A DNA stretch of 31,708 nucleotides, taken from assembly GCA_035353395.1 (NCBI GenBank), contig DAOPZL010000038.1:1-31708 (forward strand), in the 5' to 3' direction. This DNA comes from UBA1801 sp035353395. Its GTDB lineage: Bacteria; Acidobacteriota; Holophagae; Holophagales; Holophagaceae. Shown here in pieces: positions 16,327 to 24,272 of the stretch; the first letter of the stretch is position 1; each line of letters begins with the position of its first letter. The notes under the pieces were generated by a model. That model was not told where the DNA came from. It made no database searches and saw only the letters and a list, made by a program, of their open reading frames with translations. The position numbers and the translations under genes were made by a program.

Positions 16327-16668
16327 TTCCTTCACCCCTTGCCCGATCTTCTTGGCCCGCTTCTTGACGACCTTGCCGGCCTTGGCGGCGCCGTGGCCCA
16401 CGGCCAGTCCCGCCTTCTTCGCGCCGTGGCCCACGGCCAACCCGGCCTTCTTCGCGCCGTGCCCGACCGCCAGGCCGGCCTTCTTCGCAGCCTGGCCCAC
16501 GGCGATTCCCCCCTCCTTCACGTCCTCCCCGGCCTTCCTGAAGGCCTGGCCGGTTTCCTCCAGGATCACGGGCGTCTGCGGGCTCTCGCCGGGAGCCGCC
16601 GCGGGGGGGCTGGACACATCCAGGGTTGCCATGGCGAGCAGGATGGAATAAACAGGAACCATCGACAT
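16315..16668 (-). CDS. Small Ala/Lys/Gly-rich protein with 11-residue tandem repeats
   Basis: The product has 117 residues from ATG 16668, chosen because TGGAG lies 6 bases upstream; TTG 16683 is an alternative. The N-terminus (MSMVPVYSILLAMATLDVSS) is hydrophobic and could be a signal peptide. Residues 57-100 are four consecutive 11-residue units, VGQAAKKAGLA, VGHGAKKAGLA twice and VGHGAAKAGKV, preceded by a diverged unit (FRKAGEDVKEG). The tail is very basic (VVKKRAKKIGQGVKEAVQ). The 11-residue period with regularly placed Lys and Ala would form an amphipathic helix, as in LEA-type or apolipoprotein-type repeats; that resemblance is mine and not a family match. It converges on the chemoreceptor. 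Function unknown. Confidence 0.7.
   Translation of the reverse strand: MSMVPVYSILLAMATLDVSSPPAAAPGESPQTPVILEETGQAFRKAGEDVKEGGIAVGQAAKKAGLAVGHGAKKAGLAVGHGAKKAGLAVGHGAAKAGKVVKKRAKKIGQGVKEAVQ
16369..16500 (-). repeat. Four tandem 33-bp coding repeats
   Basis: The DNA encoding the four 11-residue units is itself repeated every 33 bp. The shared core on the plus strand is near CTTCTTCGCGCCGTGGCCCA. The central units are almost identical, which points to recent slippage or unequal exchange. Confidence 0.85.
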
Positions 16669-16789
16669 TCGCGCTCCAGACAATTCACAGAGCCTTCGAC
16701 GCGGCTCCTGCCCTCAAGTATAGAGCCGGAAGATGAAGAGGCCGCTCCCCGGACCGCCAGGCCGACGGATCGATAAACCGCCGGAATTC

Positions 16790-17941
16790 ATGCAGGACAA
16801 GAACCCGAACGATGGAACCAGAGTCATGCCCACTTCCCAGTTCCCGCAGGCGATGCCGATCGATTGGCCCCTGCCTGGCCAGCACCCCGAGGACATCCAC
16901 ATCCTCGTAGTGGACGACCAGGAGATCATCCGGGTCGAGCTGCTGAGGATCCTGCGCCGGCACGGCTTCACGTGCATGGAGGCCTCCGACGGCTTCGAGT
17001 GCCTGGAGCGGCTGGACAAGGAGCAGGTCCACCTGGTGCTCAGCGACATCAAGATGCCGGGCATGGACGGGCTGACGCTGGTCAAGGGCATGAAGCACCG
17101 CATTCCCGACACGGCCGTAGTCATGGTCAGTTCCATGGACAACACCGGGATGGCCATGGAGTGCCTGAGGCATGGGGCCTACGGCTACGTCCTCAAGCCG
17201 TTCAAGACGACGGACATCCTCATCGCCGTGGCCAACGCCCTCCGCCGCAGGATGCTGGAACTCGACTACCGGGACCGGGAGGCGGTCCTGGCGCGCCTGG
17301 TCAGGGAGCAGACCCTGGAGATCCGCGCCTCCCGGGAGGAGATCTCGTACCGGCTGATCTCGGCCTCCGAGCACCGGGACAGCGAGACCGGCGCCCATGT
17401 CCGGCGGATCGGCCTCTACGCCGCCGAGCTGGCGGGGACGCTCGGCTGGGATTCCGAGTCGACGGAATGCATCACGGCCGCGGCCCCGATGCACGATATC
17501 GGCAAGATCGGCGTCCCAGACCGGATCCTGCAGAAGGGCGGATCGCTCAGCGAGGAAGAGTGGATCATCATGAAGACCCACACCTTGATGGGCGCCAACA
17601 TCCTGAAGGGCTCCTCCGTCCCCTTCATCCGGATGGGCGCGCGGATCGCCGCCAGCCACCACGAACGCTGGGACGGGGAGGGCTATCCCGTCGGCCTGGC
17701 CGGCGATCAGATCCCCCTGGAAGCCAGGATGATCTGCCTCCTGGACGTCTACGACGCCCTCAGCAGCCGCCGGGTCTACAAGCGGCCCTGGGCGGAGCGC
17801 GAGGTGCTCGCCTACCTCAGGGAACAGAGCGGCCGTCATTTCGATCCGGCCCTCGCGTCCTTGTTCCTGGACCACTACCCGCGCTTCAGGGACATCTTCT
17901 TCGCCCACCCGGACACCTACGCTCCGGAAGAACTGCCCTAG
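16790..17941 (+). CDS. Response regulator with HD-GYP domain (probable cyclic di-GMP phosphodiesterase)
   Basis: The product is about 383 residues from ATG 16790; ATG 16826 is equally possible as neither has a strong ribosome site. A receiver domain covers about 35-155 with phosphoacceptor D86 in VLSDIKMPGMDG and K136. After a helical linker, an HD-GYP domain follows: HRDSETGAHVRRIGLYA, MHDIGKIGVPD (HD at 235-236), HERWDGEGYP (GYP at 298-300) and LLDVYDALSSRRVYK. HD-GYP proteins of this RpfG-like layout hydrolyse cyclic di-GMP, and phosphorylation of the receiver probably controls this. All expected metal ligands appear present. No partner kinase is adjacent. A second HD-GYP protein lies at 26049-27272. 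Confidence 0.94.
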   Translation: MQDKNPNDGTRVMPTSQFPQAMPIDWPLPGQHPEDIHILVVDDQEIIRVELLRILRRHGFTCMEASDGFECLERLDKEQVHLVLSDIKMPGMDGLTLVKGMKHRIPDTAVVMVSSMDNTGMAMECLRHGAYGYVLKPFKTTDILIAVANALRRRMLELDYRDREAVLARLVREQTLEIRASREEISYRLISASEHRDSETGAHVRRIGLYAAELAGTLGWDSESTECITAAAPMHDIGKIGVPDRILQKGGSLSEEEWIIMKTHTLMGANILKGSSVPFIRMGARIAASHHERWDGEGYPVGLAGDQIPLEARMICLLDVYDALSSRRVYKRPWAEREVLAYLREQSGRHFDPALASLFLDHYPRFRDIFFAHPDTYAPEELP

Positions 17942-18062
17942 GGGCAACATCTGGCTGGACCCTCCAAAAGGCATATCCTTTCCGTCGAGGCTTCTCTGGA
18001 TCCCGCTGGGGCCAAGGCTTTCCGGCGGCTGGACGGAAGGCCCCCTGCGACAGGAGGCGATC

Positions 18063-18239
18063 ATGAAGCTGGAATTGACTTCCGAGGAAGCGGCCCTCGC
18101 GAGGATGCTCCTGGAGAAGGACATCGAGGAGACCCGGGTCGAGGTCCATCACGCGAAGAACATCGACTACAAGTCCCACCTGCAGGCCCGCGAGAAGGTG
18201 CTGCAGAGCCTGATCGAACGCCTGAAGGCGGACGCGTAG
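18063..18239 (+). CDS. 58-residue helical small protein, unknown
   Basis: This short gene has a very strong ribosome site: AGGAGG at 18052-18057, five bases before ATG 18063. The 58 residues begin MKLELTSEEAALARMLLEKD and are rich in Glu, Leu, Lys and Arg in a heptad-like pattern, predicting two helices (about 7-27 and 37-56). It ends LIERLKADA. Similar short proteins opening with an ELT.EEA.LL motif are widespread in bacteria as uncharacterised genes, from memory. It stands alone between the HD-GYP regulator (121 bp upstream) and the convergent dapA. No function can be assigned. Confidence 0.8.
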   Translation: MKLELTSEEAALARMLLEKDIEETRVEVHHAKNIDYKSHLQAREKVLQSLIERLKADA

Positions 18240-18296
18240 CCAAGGCCCGCGGGATCGTCTCCCGTCCCAGCGCCTCTCACGGCCCGGAAGGGCGGC

Positions 18297-19196
18297 TCAT
18301 GCCCTCCCCTGGACCGGGACGCCCGCCATCCTGAGCGTTTCCGCCATCCGGACCACGGTGGAGGGTTCGGCAGACGCCAGGGGCGGACGCAGGGCCCCGC
18401 CCGAGATCCCCATGAGCTGAAGGCCCGCCTTCAGGGGGACCGGGTTGCTCTCCATGAAGAGGGCGTCCATGAGGGGAAGGAACCGGCAGTGGAGGCGCCG
18501 GGCCTCCTGGAGATCCCCGAGGCGCGCGGCATCCACGAGGGCCTTGGCGCCGGCCGGGACCAGGTTGCCGAGCACGGACACCAGCCCCGAGGCTCCGACG
18601 GCGATGGAGGGAAGGGCCATGTTGTCGTCCCCCGACAGCAGGGTCTTGCCTTCGGGCAGGGTCCGGGCGATCTCGCCGATCTGGGCGAGATTGGCCGTGG
18701 ATTCCTTGACGGCCACGATCTGGGGATTCTCCCAGAGCCGGGCCAGGACCGCCGGCGTGAGGTTGAGCCCCGTGCGCCCCGGCACGTTGTAGACGATGAT
18801 CGGCAGGCCGGGGGCCGCATCGGCCACCGCGGAGAAGTGCTGGACCAGGCCCCGGGGCGTGGGCTTGTTGTAGTAGGGCGTGACGACCAGCGCGCCGTCC
18901 ACCCCCAGGACCTGCGCGCGCCGGACCAGGGCCGCGGCCCTCCGGGTGTCGTTGGAGCCGGCCCCCACGATCACCGCGCGGCCCCGGGCTTCCTCGAGAC
19001 AGGCCGAGACCAGGACGTCCCGCTCGGCGTCCTGGACGGTGGGGGATTCCCCGGTGGTGCCCAGCACGACCATCGCATCGGCCCCACCGGCCACCACGTG
19101 CCGGACGAGCCTCCGGAAGGCGTCGAGGTCCAGACTCAGGTCGTCGTGGAAGGGGGTGGCGAGGGCCACGGAAAGCCCCGTGAACAGGCATGTCAT
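18297..19196 (-). CDS. dapA: 4-hydroxy-tetrahydrodipicolinate synthase DapA
   Basis: DapA condenses pyruvate with aspartate semialdehyde in the diaminopimelate/lysine pathway. The 299 residues show the family landmarks: LGTTGESPT (45-53), VTPYYNKPT (105-113), IIVYNVPGRTG (133-143, Tyr136 and Arg141) and VAVKEST with the Schiff-base Lys164, then LSGDDNMALP. The ATG at 19196 overlaps the dapB stop as ATGA, and AGGAG lies 7 bases upstream, so translation is coupled to dapB. It is the last gene of the lysC side operon. Confidence 0.97.
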   Translation of the reverse strand: MTCLFTGLSVALATPFHDDLSLDLDAFRRLVRHVVAGGADAMVVLGTTGESPTVQDAERDVLVSACLEEARGRAVIVGAGSNDTRRAAALVRRAQVLGVDGALVVTPYYNKPTPRGLVQHFSAVADAAPGLPIIVYNVPGRTGLNLTPAVLARLWENPQIVAVKESTANLAQIGEIARTLPEGKTLLSGDDNMALPSIAVGASGLVSVLGNLVPAGAKALVDAARLGDLQEARRLHCRFLPLMDALFMESNPVPLKAGLQLMGISGGALRPPLASAEPSTVVRMAETLRMAGVPVQGRA

Positions 19197-20073
19197 GGCT
19201 CGGCTCCTGGGACGAAGAGAGGATCGAGAAGGTCCGCGGCCAGGTCCTCCATGGTGAAGAGGCCCTTGCGGCCCCGGAGCCACCGCGCGGCCGCGAGGGC
19301 CCCCTCCGCGAACGGACGGCGGGACCGGGCCCGGTGGGTGATCTCCAGCGTCTCGGATGGCGAGTCCAGCCCCACCGTGTGGCGGCCGGGCTCGGCGCCC
19401 GCCCTGATCACGCCGATGCCGAGCTGGCCGGGCCGGGGCACGCCGGAAGTCCAGCCGGTCATGCGGGGACAGCCGCGGAGCAGCGCGTCCGCCAGGNNNN
19501 NNNNNNNNNNNNNNNNNNNNNNNNNNNNNNNNNNNNNNNNNNNNNNNNNNNNNNNNNNNNNNNNNNNNNNNNNNNNNNNNNNNNNNNNNNNNNNNNGCCG
19601 GAAGTCCAGCCGGTCATGCGGGGACAGCCGCGGAGCAGCGCGTCCGCCAGGGTCCTGGCGGTGCCGGACGGCGCATCGGCCTTCAGCCGGTGGTGATGCT
19701 CGAGGACGTGGAGGTCCCGGTCCTCCACGAGCTGCGCATACCGGCCGAGCACCTCGGCGAAGCGCGCCATGAGGGCCACGGTCAGCGAGCAGTTGGAGGC
19801 GGCGAGCACGCCGATCCGGCCGCGCACGCGGGCATCGAGATCCGGGATCTCCCAACCCGTGGTCCCGATCACGAGGGCGCTTCCCGTCGCCAGGGCCCAG
19901 TCCAGGTGCCCTGCCACCGCATCGGCGGCGGAGGCCTCGATCGCCACCTCCACCGGCGAGGAAGGCGACTCCCCCCGGTCCACCGCCCAGGCGATCTCCA
20001 GGTCTTCCGCGTCCCGGGCGGATGCGAGGAGGGCGGAACCAAACCGGCCCCGCCCGAAGAGGCCTATGCGCAC
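19193..20073 (-). CDS. dapB: 4-hydroxy-tetrahydrodipicolinate reductase DapB (split by a false gap)
   Basis: DapB reduces the DapA product with NAD(P)H. It starts at GTG 20073 (VRIGLFGRGRFGSALL) with AGGAGG 7 bases upstream. Motifs are the nucleotide-binding GRGRFG, VIGTTGW, the substrate motif LEHHHRLKADAPSGTA (124-139 after repair) and LEITHRARSRRPFAEGALAAA near the end. As given the gene is interrupted by 100 N flanked by two identical 55-bp copies. Removing one copy and the N leaves 726 bp, exactly 242 codons, and a clean 241-residue DapB, slightly short for the family. The stop overlaps dapA, and the M20 gene ends 28 bp upstream. Confidence 0.95.
19442..19651. other. False gap in dapB: 100 N between identical 55-bp copies
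   Basis: Bases 19442-19496 and 19597-19651 are identical over 55 bp, starting GCCGGAAGTCC, with N at 19497-19596 between them. This is what results when two contigs sharing a k-mer overlap are scaffolded without merging. No sequence need be missing. Confidence 0.93.
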
Positions 20074-20101
20074 GCGAGGGCCTCCTGGATGAGCGGCCCG
20101 G

Positions 20102-21292
20102 TCAAGGGTTCCCTCCCGAGGCCAGGTAGGCCATCGCCAGTCCGGCCTGCATGGCGGCGCCGAGGACCAGGCAGTCCTCGTCGATGTCGAAGGTGGAGCT
20201 GTGCGCCGGGGCCGTGATCCCCTTGTCCGGGTTCCCGCAGCCCAGGTGGTAGAAGGCGCCGGCCCGCGCCTTGACCAGGAAGGCGAAGTCCTCCACCCCC
20301 ATGGAAGGCTTCTCCTTCCAGGTGATCCGGTCGGCGCCCAGCAGGGCCTCGGCCATGGCCCGGACCTCATCGACGGCCTCGTCGCGGTTCACGAGCGCCT
20401 CGTAGCCGTAGCTCACCTCCAGTTCCCCGGAGCCGCCGAAGGTCGGCGGGATGCCCTCCACGATCGCCCGGATACGCTCGACCAGCGTCCCGCGGACCTC
20501 GTCGCTCGTGGTGCGCAGGGTCGCCTTCATCTCGACCTGGCTCGCCAGGATGTTCGAGGTCACGCCGCCGTGGATCGTGCCGATGGTGAGGACGGCCTGC
20601 TCCAGCGGCGAGACGCAGCGGCTCACCAGCGTGTTCAGGGACAGGACGACGTTGGCCGCGATGAGCACCGCGTCGACGCCCGTCTCGGGGTAGGCGCCGT
20701 GGGCGCTCCGCCCCCGGACGCGGAGGGTGAGCGTCGCGCTGGAACCGCACAGGACGCCCTTCTTCAGCTCCACGAAGCCCACCGGCAGGTAGGACATCAC
20801 GTGGAGGCCGTAGATCCGGTCCACGTGCGGATCCTCGAGACAGCCCTCCCGGATCATCGTCTCCGCGCCGCCGTCCGTCTCCTCCGCGGGCTGGAAGAGC
20901 AGCTTCACGTTCCCCGCGAGCCGGTCCTTCATCCCGGCCAGGATCCGCGCGGCTCCCAGCTGGATGGCGGCATGGGCGTCATGCCCGCAGGCGTGCATGA
21001 CCCCGTCCTTCCGCGAGCGGTACTCGGCGGTCCCCTCCTCCTGGATCGGAAGGGCGTCGATGTCCGCCCGCAGGGCCACGGTCCGCCCGGGCCTCGCGCC
21101 CCGGAGGAGGCCGACGACCGCCGTCCCCTTGCGCGTCCGCTCGATCCCGAGGTCCGCGAGCCATTCCTCGATGGCGTCGGCGGTCTCGTGCTCTTCGAGC
21201 CCCAGTTCGGGATTCATGTGCAGGCGCCGCCTCACGTCCACGATCCAGGACCTGAGGGCGCGGGCTTCGGCAAGGAGGGTATCGGGCTGCAT
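20102..21292 (-). CDS. M20D-family amidohydrolase, possible N-acetyl-diaminopimelate deacetylase
   Basis: This is a metallopeptidase of the hippuricase/aminoacylase type. From ATG 21292 (MQPDTLLAEARALRSW, GAGG upstream) it has 396 residues; ATG 21325 is an alternative. Metal and catalytic motifs are RRRLHMNPELGLEEHET, ALRADIDALPIQEE, MHACGHDAHAAIQLG, LLFQPAEETDGGAE and the late MGVEDFAFL. Such enzymes remove acyl groups from amino acids. Its position between lysC and dapB-dapA suggests the acetylase variant of the lysine pathway, in which N-acetyl-LL-diaminopimelate must be deacetylated (as by YkuR/DapL in Bacillus). That is an inference from context; a general amidohydrolase is possible. A sigma-70-like promoter lies just upstream. 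Confidence 0.85.
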   Translation of the reverse strand: MQPDTLLAEARALRSWIVDVRRRLHMNPELGLEEHETADAIEEWLADLGIERTRKGTAVVGLLRGARPGRTVALRADIDALPIQEEGTAEYRSRKDGVMHACGHDAHAAIQLGAARILAGMKDRLAGNVKLLFQPAEETDGGAETMIREGCLEDPHVDRIYGLHVMSYLPVGFVELKKGVLCGSSATLTLRVRGRSAHGAYPETGVDAVLIAANVVLSLNTLVSRCVSPLEQAVLTIGTIHGGVTSNILASQVEMKATLRTTSDEVRGTLVERIRAIVEGIPPTFGGSGELEVSYGYEALVNRDEAVDEVRAMAEALLGADRITWKEKPSMGVEDFAFLVKARAGAFYHLGCGNPDKGITAPAHSSTFDIDEDCLVLGAAMQAGLAMAYLASGGNP

Positions 21293-21350
21293 GGAGAGGG
21301 CCTCGCGGGATGTCGTTCCTTTCATGGAGGCAGGAATCGGGGCGCGAAGC

Positions 21351-21380
21351 AGTATATCAATTCTGACTGGAATCATTCAA
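21351..21380 (-). promoter_or_regulatory. Sigma-70-like promoter for the M20-dapB-dapA unit
   Basis: On the minus strand TTGAAT (21380-21375) and TATACT (21356-21351) are spaced by 18 bases, in a locally AT-rich stretch. Transcription would begin near 21344. This lies upstream of ATG 21325 and 21292, and it rules out the most upstream in-frame ATG at 21376. Confidence 0.6.
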
Positions 21381-21449
21381 GTTTGATATGCATGGAGGAT
21401 GGACCGGCCCGGGTCGTTCCGGTCCAGATTCCCGGCGCCGGAAGGCCCT

Positions 21450-22670
21450 CTATTTCTCCAGGCCGTATTCCGCGTGCAGCGCGATCACGGCCTCGCTGAG
21501 ACGCTCGCCCTCCACGAGGCAGGAGATGGTCATGCTCGAATCGGAGGACTGGTGGATCCGGATCCCGGCCCGATCCAGCGCCCGCACGGTCCTGGCCATC
21601 ACGCCCGGAACGCCCCGCATCCGGCTCCCGATCACCGTCACCTTGCCCATTCCCCCCTTGATGTCGTGGTCGAAGCCCAGGGTCTCCAGGAGGCGCGCCA
21701 GCGCCTCCCTCCGGCGCTCCTCGACGATGAAGACCTTCGATTCGGGGCAGATGTTGATCATGTCGATGCTGATCCCCGCCTCGGCGATGCGGGTGAACAG
21801 GAACTCGTCGCGCTCGATGTCCGGCCGGCGGCCCCTGAACTCGACCCTCGCCCGGGCCTGCCCCGTCACGTGGGCGATGGCCGTGATCAGGCGGCCGTCC
21901 TCCCCGGCCCTGTAGCCCCTCCCCGTGTGCGCCGCGGTGATGAGGGTGCCGGGGTGGTCCGTCAAGGCGCTCTTGATGTACATCGGAATGCGGCTCCTCA
22001 TGGCCACTTCCACGGCCCGCGGGTGGATCACCTTGGCGCCGTACTCGGCCATCTGGAACACCTCGCTGTAGTCGACGGTGTCCATGATCCTGGCCTCGGG
22101 CACGATCCGGGGATCGGCCGTCATGATCCCCTCGACGTCCGTGTAGATCTCCACGGCTTCGGCCTTCAGCGCCTCCCCCAGGATCGCCGCCGTCAGGTCG
22201 CTCCCTCCGCGCCCCAGGGTGGTGATGTCCCCCCTGGCATCGACGCCCTGGAACCCCGCCACGATGGGCACGCGCCCCTCCTCGAGCAGGCTGGAGATCC
22301 GCCGGCCGTCCACGTCCAGGATCGTCGCGTCCCCGAAGCCCGAATCCGTGTGGATGCCGGCCTGGGCGCCGGTCAGGACGACGGGATCGAGCCCGAACCC
22401 GCCCAGGACGCCCGCCATCACGACGCACGAGATCACCTCGCCGCAGGACATCAGGAGGTCCAGTTCCCTCGGCGTGGCCTTCCCGGAGCCCTCGGCCAGG
22501 TCGATCAGCGTGTCGGTGGCGTAGGAATCCCCGCTCCTGCCGATGGCCGAGATGACCACGACGACGGCGAATCCGGCCGAAGCGGCGGCCTGGATCTTCC
22601 GGGCCGCCTTCTCCCGTCGTTCGGGGGTCGCGACGGAGGTGCCGCCGAATTTCTGCACGAGGATTTTCAT
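21450..22670 (-). CDS. lysC: Aspartate kinase
   Basis: It phosphorylates aspartate, the first step towards lysine, threonine and methionine. The 406 residues begin MKILVQKFGGTSVATPERR and include VVVVISAIGRSGDSYATDTLIDLA, ITTLGRGGSDLTAA, YTDVEGIMTADPRIVPEA and IHPRAVEVA in the kinase domain. Two C-terminal ACT-type regulatory repeats follow (one around GISIDMINICPES, the other around IGSRMRGVPGVMARTVRAL). These usually bind the end-product amino acid for feedback inhibition. It lies 45 bp downstream of the YihY-cNMP gene on the same strand, too close for a riboswitch, so it may be read from that gene's promoter. The product of the pathway could be confirmed only by the rest of the genome. Confidence 0.95.
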   Translation of the reverse strand: MKILVQKFGGTSVATPERREKAARKIQAAASAGFAVVVVISAIGRSGDSYATDTLIDLAEGSGKATPRELDLLMSCGEVISCVVMAGVLGGFGLDPVVLTGAQAGIHTDSGFGDATILDVDGRRISSLLEEGRVPIVAGFQGVDARGDITTLGRGGSDLTAAILGEALKAEAVEIYTDVEGIMTADPRIVPEARIMDTVDYSEVFQMAEYGAKVIHPRAVEVAMRSRIPMYIKSALTDHPGTLITAAHTGRGYRAGEDGRLITAIAHVTGQARARVEFRGRRPDIERDEFLFTRIAEAGISIDMINICPESKVFIVEERRREALARLLETLGFDHDIKGGMGKVTVIGSRMRGVPGVMARTVRALDRAGIRIHQSSDSSMTISCLVEGERLSEAVIALHAEYGLEK

Positions 22671-22715
22671 TCGATCAACTCCCTGAGCTGGCTTCCGTTC
22701 CATTCTCGGCGCGAT

Positions 22716-24272
22716 TCAAGGCTCCGCGCGCTCCCCGGCCGGGACTCCGGCGCGGTCCGACAGGGCCAGCAGTTCATCCCAGGCCCTGTCCGGCTCGAAC
22801 GCGACGATCCGGCCCTCCGCGAGCCGCAGGACGCCGTCCGCCGCGGCGGCCTCGAGGACGCCCCGGATCTCGCCCGGAGGCTTGCCCGTCGCCCCGGCGA
22901 TCTCGAGGACCACGTCCCGGCCTTCCCCCCAGGGCCACGCCCGGAGGAGGCGCTGGAGCACGAGCGCGCGGGTCCATGTCTGCGAGAGCTCGTCGAGGGT
23001 GGTGTTGGTGCGGCGGATCCGTTCGGCGAACTCCTTCAGGAGGAGGATGGCCAGGTCGTCGCTGTCCCTGAGCAGCCGGTGCAGCACCTCCCCGTCGACG
23101 ACGGCCACCTCGCAATCCGTCGCCGCGACGGCGGTCGCGGCTCGCGGCACGCCGGAGAGCGCGGCCATCTCCCCGAAGTAGGCGCCCGTCTCCAGGACGG
23201 CCAGGGTGTTGCCGGCAAGTCCCGCCCGTTTCTCGAGGCGCACCCGGCCCGAGAGCACGAAGAACATCTCCCGGCTCAGGTCCCCTTCCCGGCAGATCAC
23301 CGTCCCCTCCTTGCAGACGCGGCCGAACTTCCGGAACAGGCGCTGGCGGACGGTCCTCGAGACCCGGTCCATGAGCATGTGCTCGACGAGCAGCAGGTCC
23401 CTCCGCTCGTACGAACTCATGAGTTCCGCGCAGAGCAGGAGCAGCAGGGCCACGTAGAAGACCCAGATCACCAGGATCACCACCGTCTCCAGGGAGCCGA
23501 AGATCGCGTTGTAGCGGGTGTACTTCGCCACGTAGAGCGTGAAGGCGTGCTTCACCAGCTCCATCAGGAGGGCGAACCCGCAGCTCCCCGCCAGGGCGGT
23601 CCGCAGCCGGATGCGCCTCGCGGGGATCACCATGAAGACGACCGTGGTGAACAGCACCGAGACCAGGAAGGGCACGGCGTAGCGCAGGACGAGCTGGGTG
23701 ATCAGATCGAGGCGCAGGAAGGGCACGCCCGCGACCGAGACCTGGCTGGAGACGAGCGTCGCCGCGTAGGTCAGGAGCACGCTCGTGAGCCCCGCGACCC
23801 AGCCCATGGGGATCATCGAGAACGCCAGGAGCTTCGAGACGAGGAAGTTGCGGTGGCCCTTGCAGCGGAACGCGATGTTCAAGGCCGTTTCCAGGGACCC
23901 GAAGATCATGGACGAGAACCAGATGAGGGACACGATGCCGATCCAGCCCAGGAGCTGGCTCTTGTCCTCGAGCCTCCCCAGCTGCGCCAGCAGGTCGCCG
24001 CTGAAGTAGGGATGGAACTCCTTCGCCAGCTCGAGGATGTGGACCTTGATCTCCAGGTTGGCGCCCAGGAACCAGCCCGCGGCCACCATGGACAGCACGA
24101 ACAGGGGAATGATGGACAGCAGGGCGTAGAGGGCGATGGCGGCGGCCTGGTTGAGGGAGCCGTTCCGGAAGTAGTTGACGACGCCGTCCCGCACGACCTC
24201 CCAGGCGGCCTCCAGCCGGGCGGCCATGGCGCGGCGGGTGGCGAGCAAGTGCTTGATGCCAGGACGGTGCAT
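22716..24272 (-). CDS. YihY/BrkB membrane protein fused to a cyclic-nucleotide-binding domain
   Basis: This 518-residue fusion starts at ATG 24272 with GGGGAG upstream. Residues 20-290 are a YihY-type membrane domain with about six helices (near 44-70, 106-126, 150-172, 195-216, 228-245 and 262-285), containing AAAIALYALLSIIPLFVLS and ending LLLCAEL. Residues 320-425 form a cNMP-binding domain: CREGDLSREMFFVLSGRV, then the phosphate-binding cassette FGEMAALSGVPRAATAVA, with Glu368 and Arg377 in the positions that contact the ribose and cyclic phosphate in CRP and PKA. A C-terminal part (about 430-500) looks like a winged-helix (LVLQRLLRAW, GATGKPPGEIRGVLEAAAADGVL). The cNMP domain would face the cytoplasm. 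It is followed 45 bp later by lysC. The true role of YihY proteins is unknown. Confidence 0.88.
   Translation of the reverse strand: MHRPGIKHLLATRRAMAARLEAAWEVVRDGVVNYFRNGSLNQAAAIALYALLSIIPLFVLSMVAAGWFLGANLEIKVHILELAKEFHPYFSGDLLAQLGRLEDKSQLLGWIGIVSLIWFSSMIFGSLETALNIAFRCKGHRNFLVSKLLAFSMIPMGWVAGLTSVLLTYAATLVSSQVSVAGVPFLRLDLITQLVLRYAVPFLVSVLFTTVVFMVIPARRIRLRTALAGSCGFALLMELVKHAFTLYVAKYTRYNAIFGSLETVVILVIWVFYVALLLLLCAELMSSYERRDLLLVEHMLMDRVSRTVRQRLFRKFGRVCKEGTVICREGDLSREMFFVLSGRVRLEKRAGLAGNTLAVLETGAYFGEMAALSGVPRAATAVAATDCEVAVVDGEVLHRLLRDSDDLAILLLKEFAERIRRTNTTLDELSQTWTRALVLQRLLRAWPWGEGRDVVLEIAGATGKPPGEIRGVLEAAAADGVLRLAEGRIVAFEPDRAWDELLALSDRAGVPAGERAEP

Noticed and set aside
16369..16500. A CRISPR-like array of 33-bp repeats
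   Set aside because: The units are contiguous with no unique spacers and code for an 11-residue protein repeat in one frame. They have the normal look of a coding tandem repeat.
19442..19651. True 55-bp direct repeats that might mark an insertion or attachment site
   Set aside because: The repeats flank runs of exactly 100 N in two unrelated genes with the same length, and both genes become intact when collapsed. Assembly overlap explains this better.
22671..22715. A lysine riboswitch before lysC
   Set aside because: Only 45 bp separate lysC from the upstream gene, too short for the element, and no aptamer-like pairing is seen.
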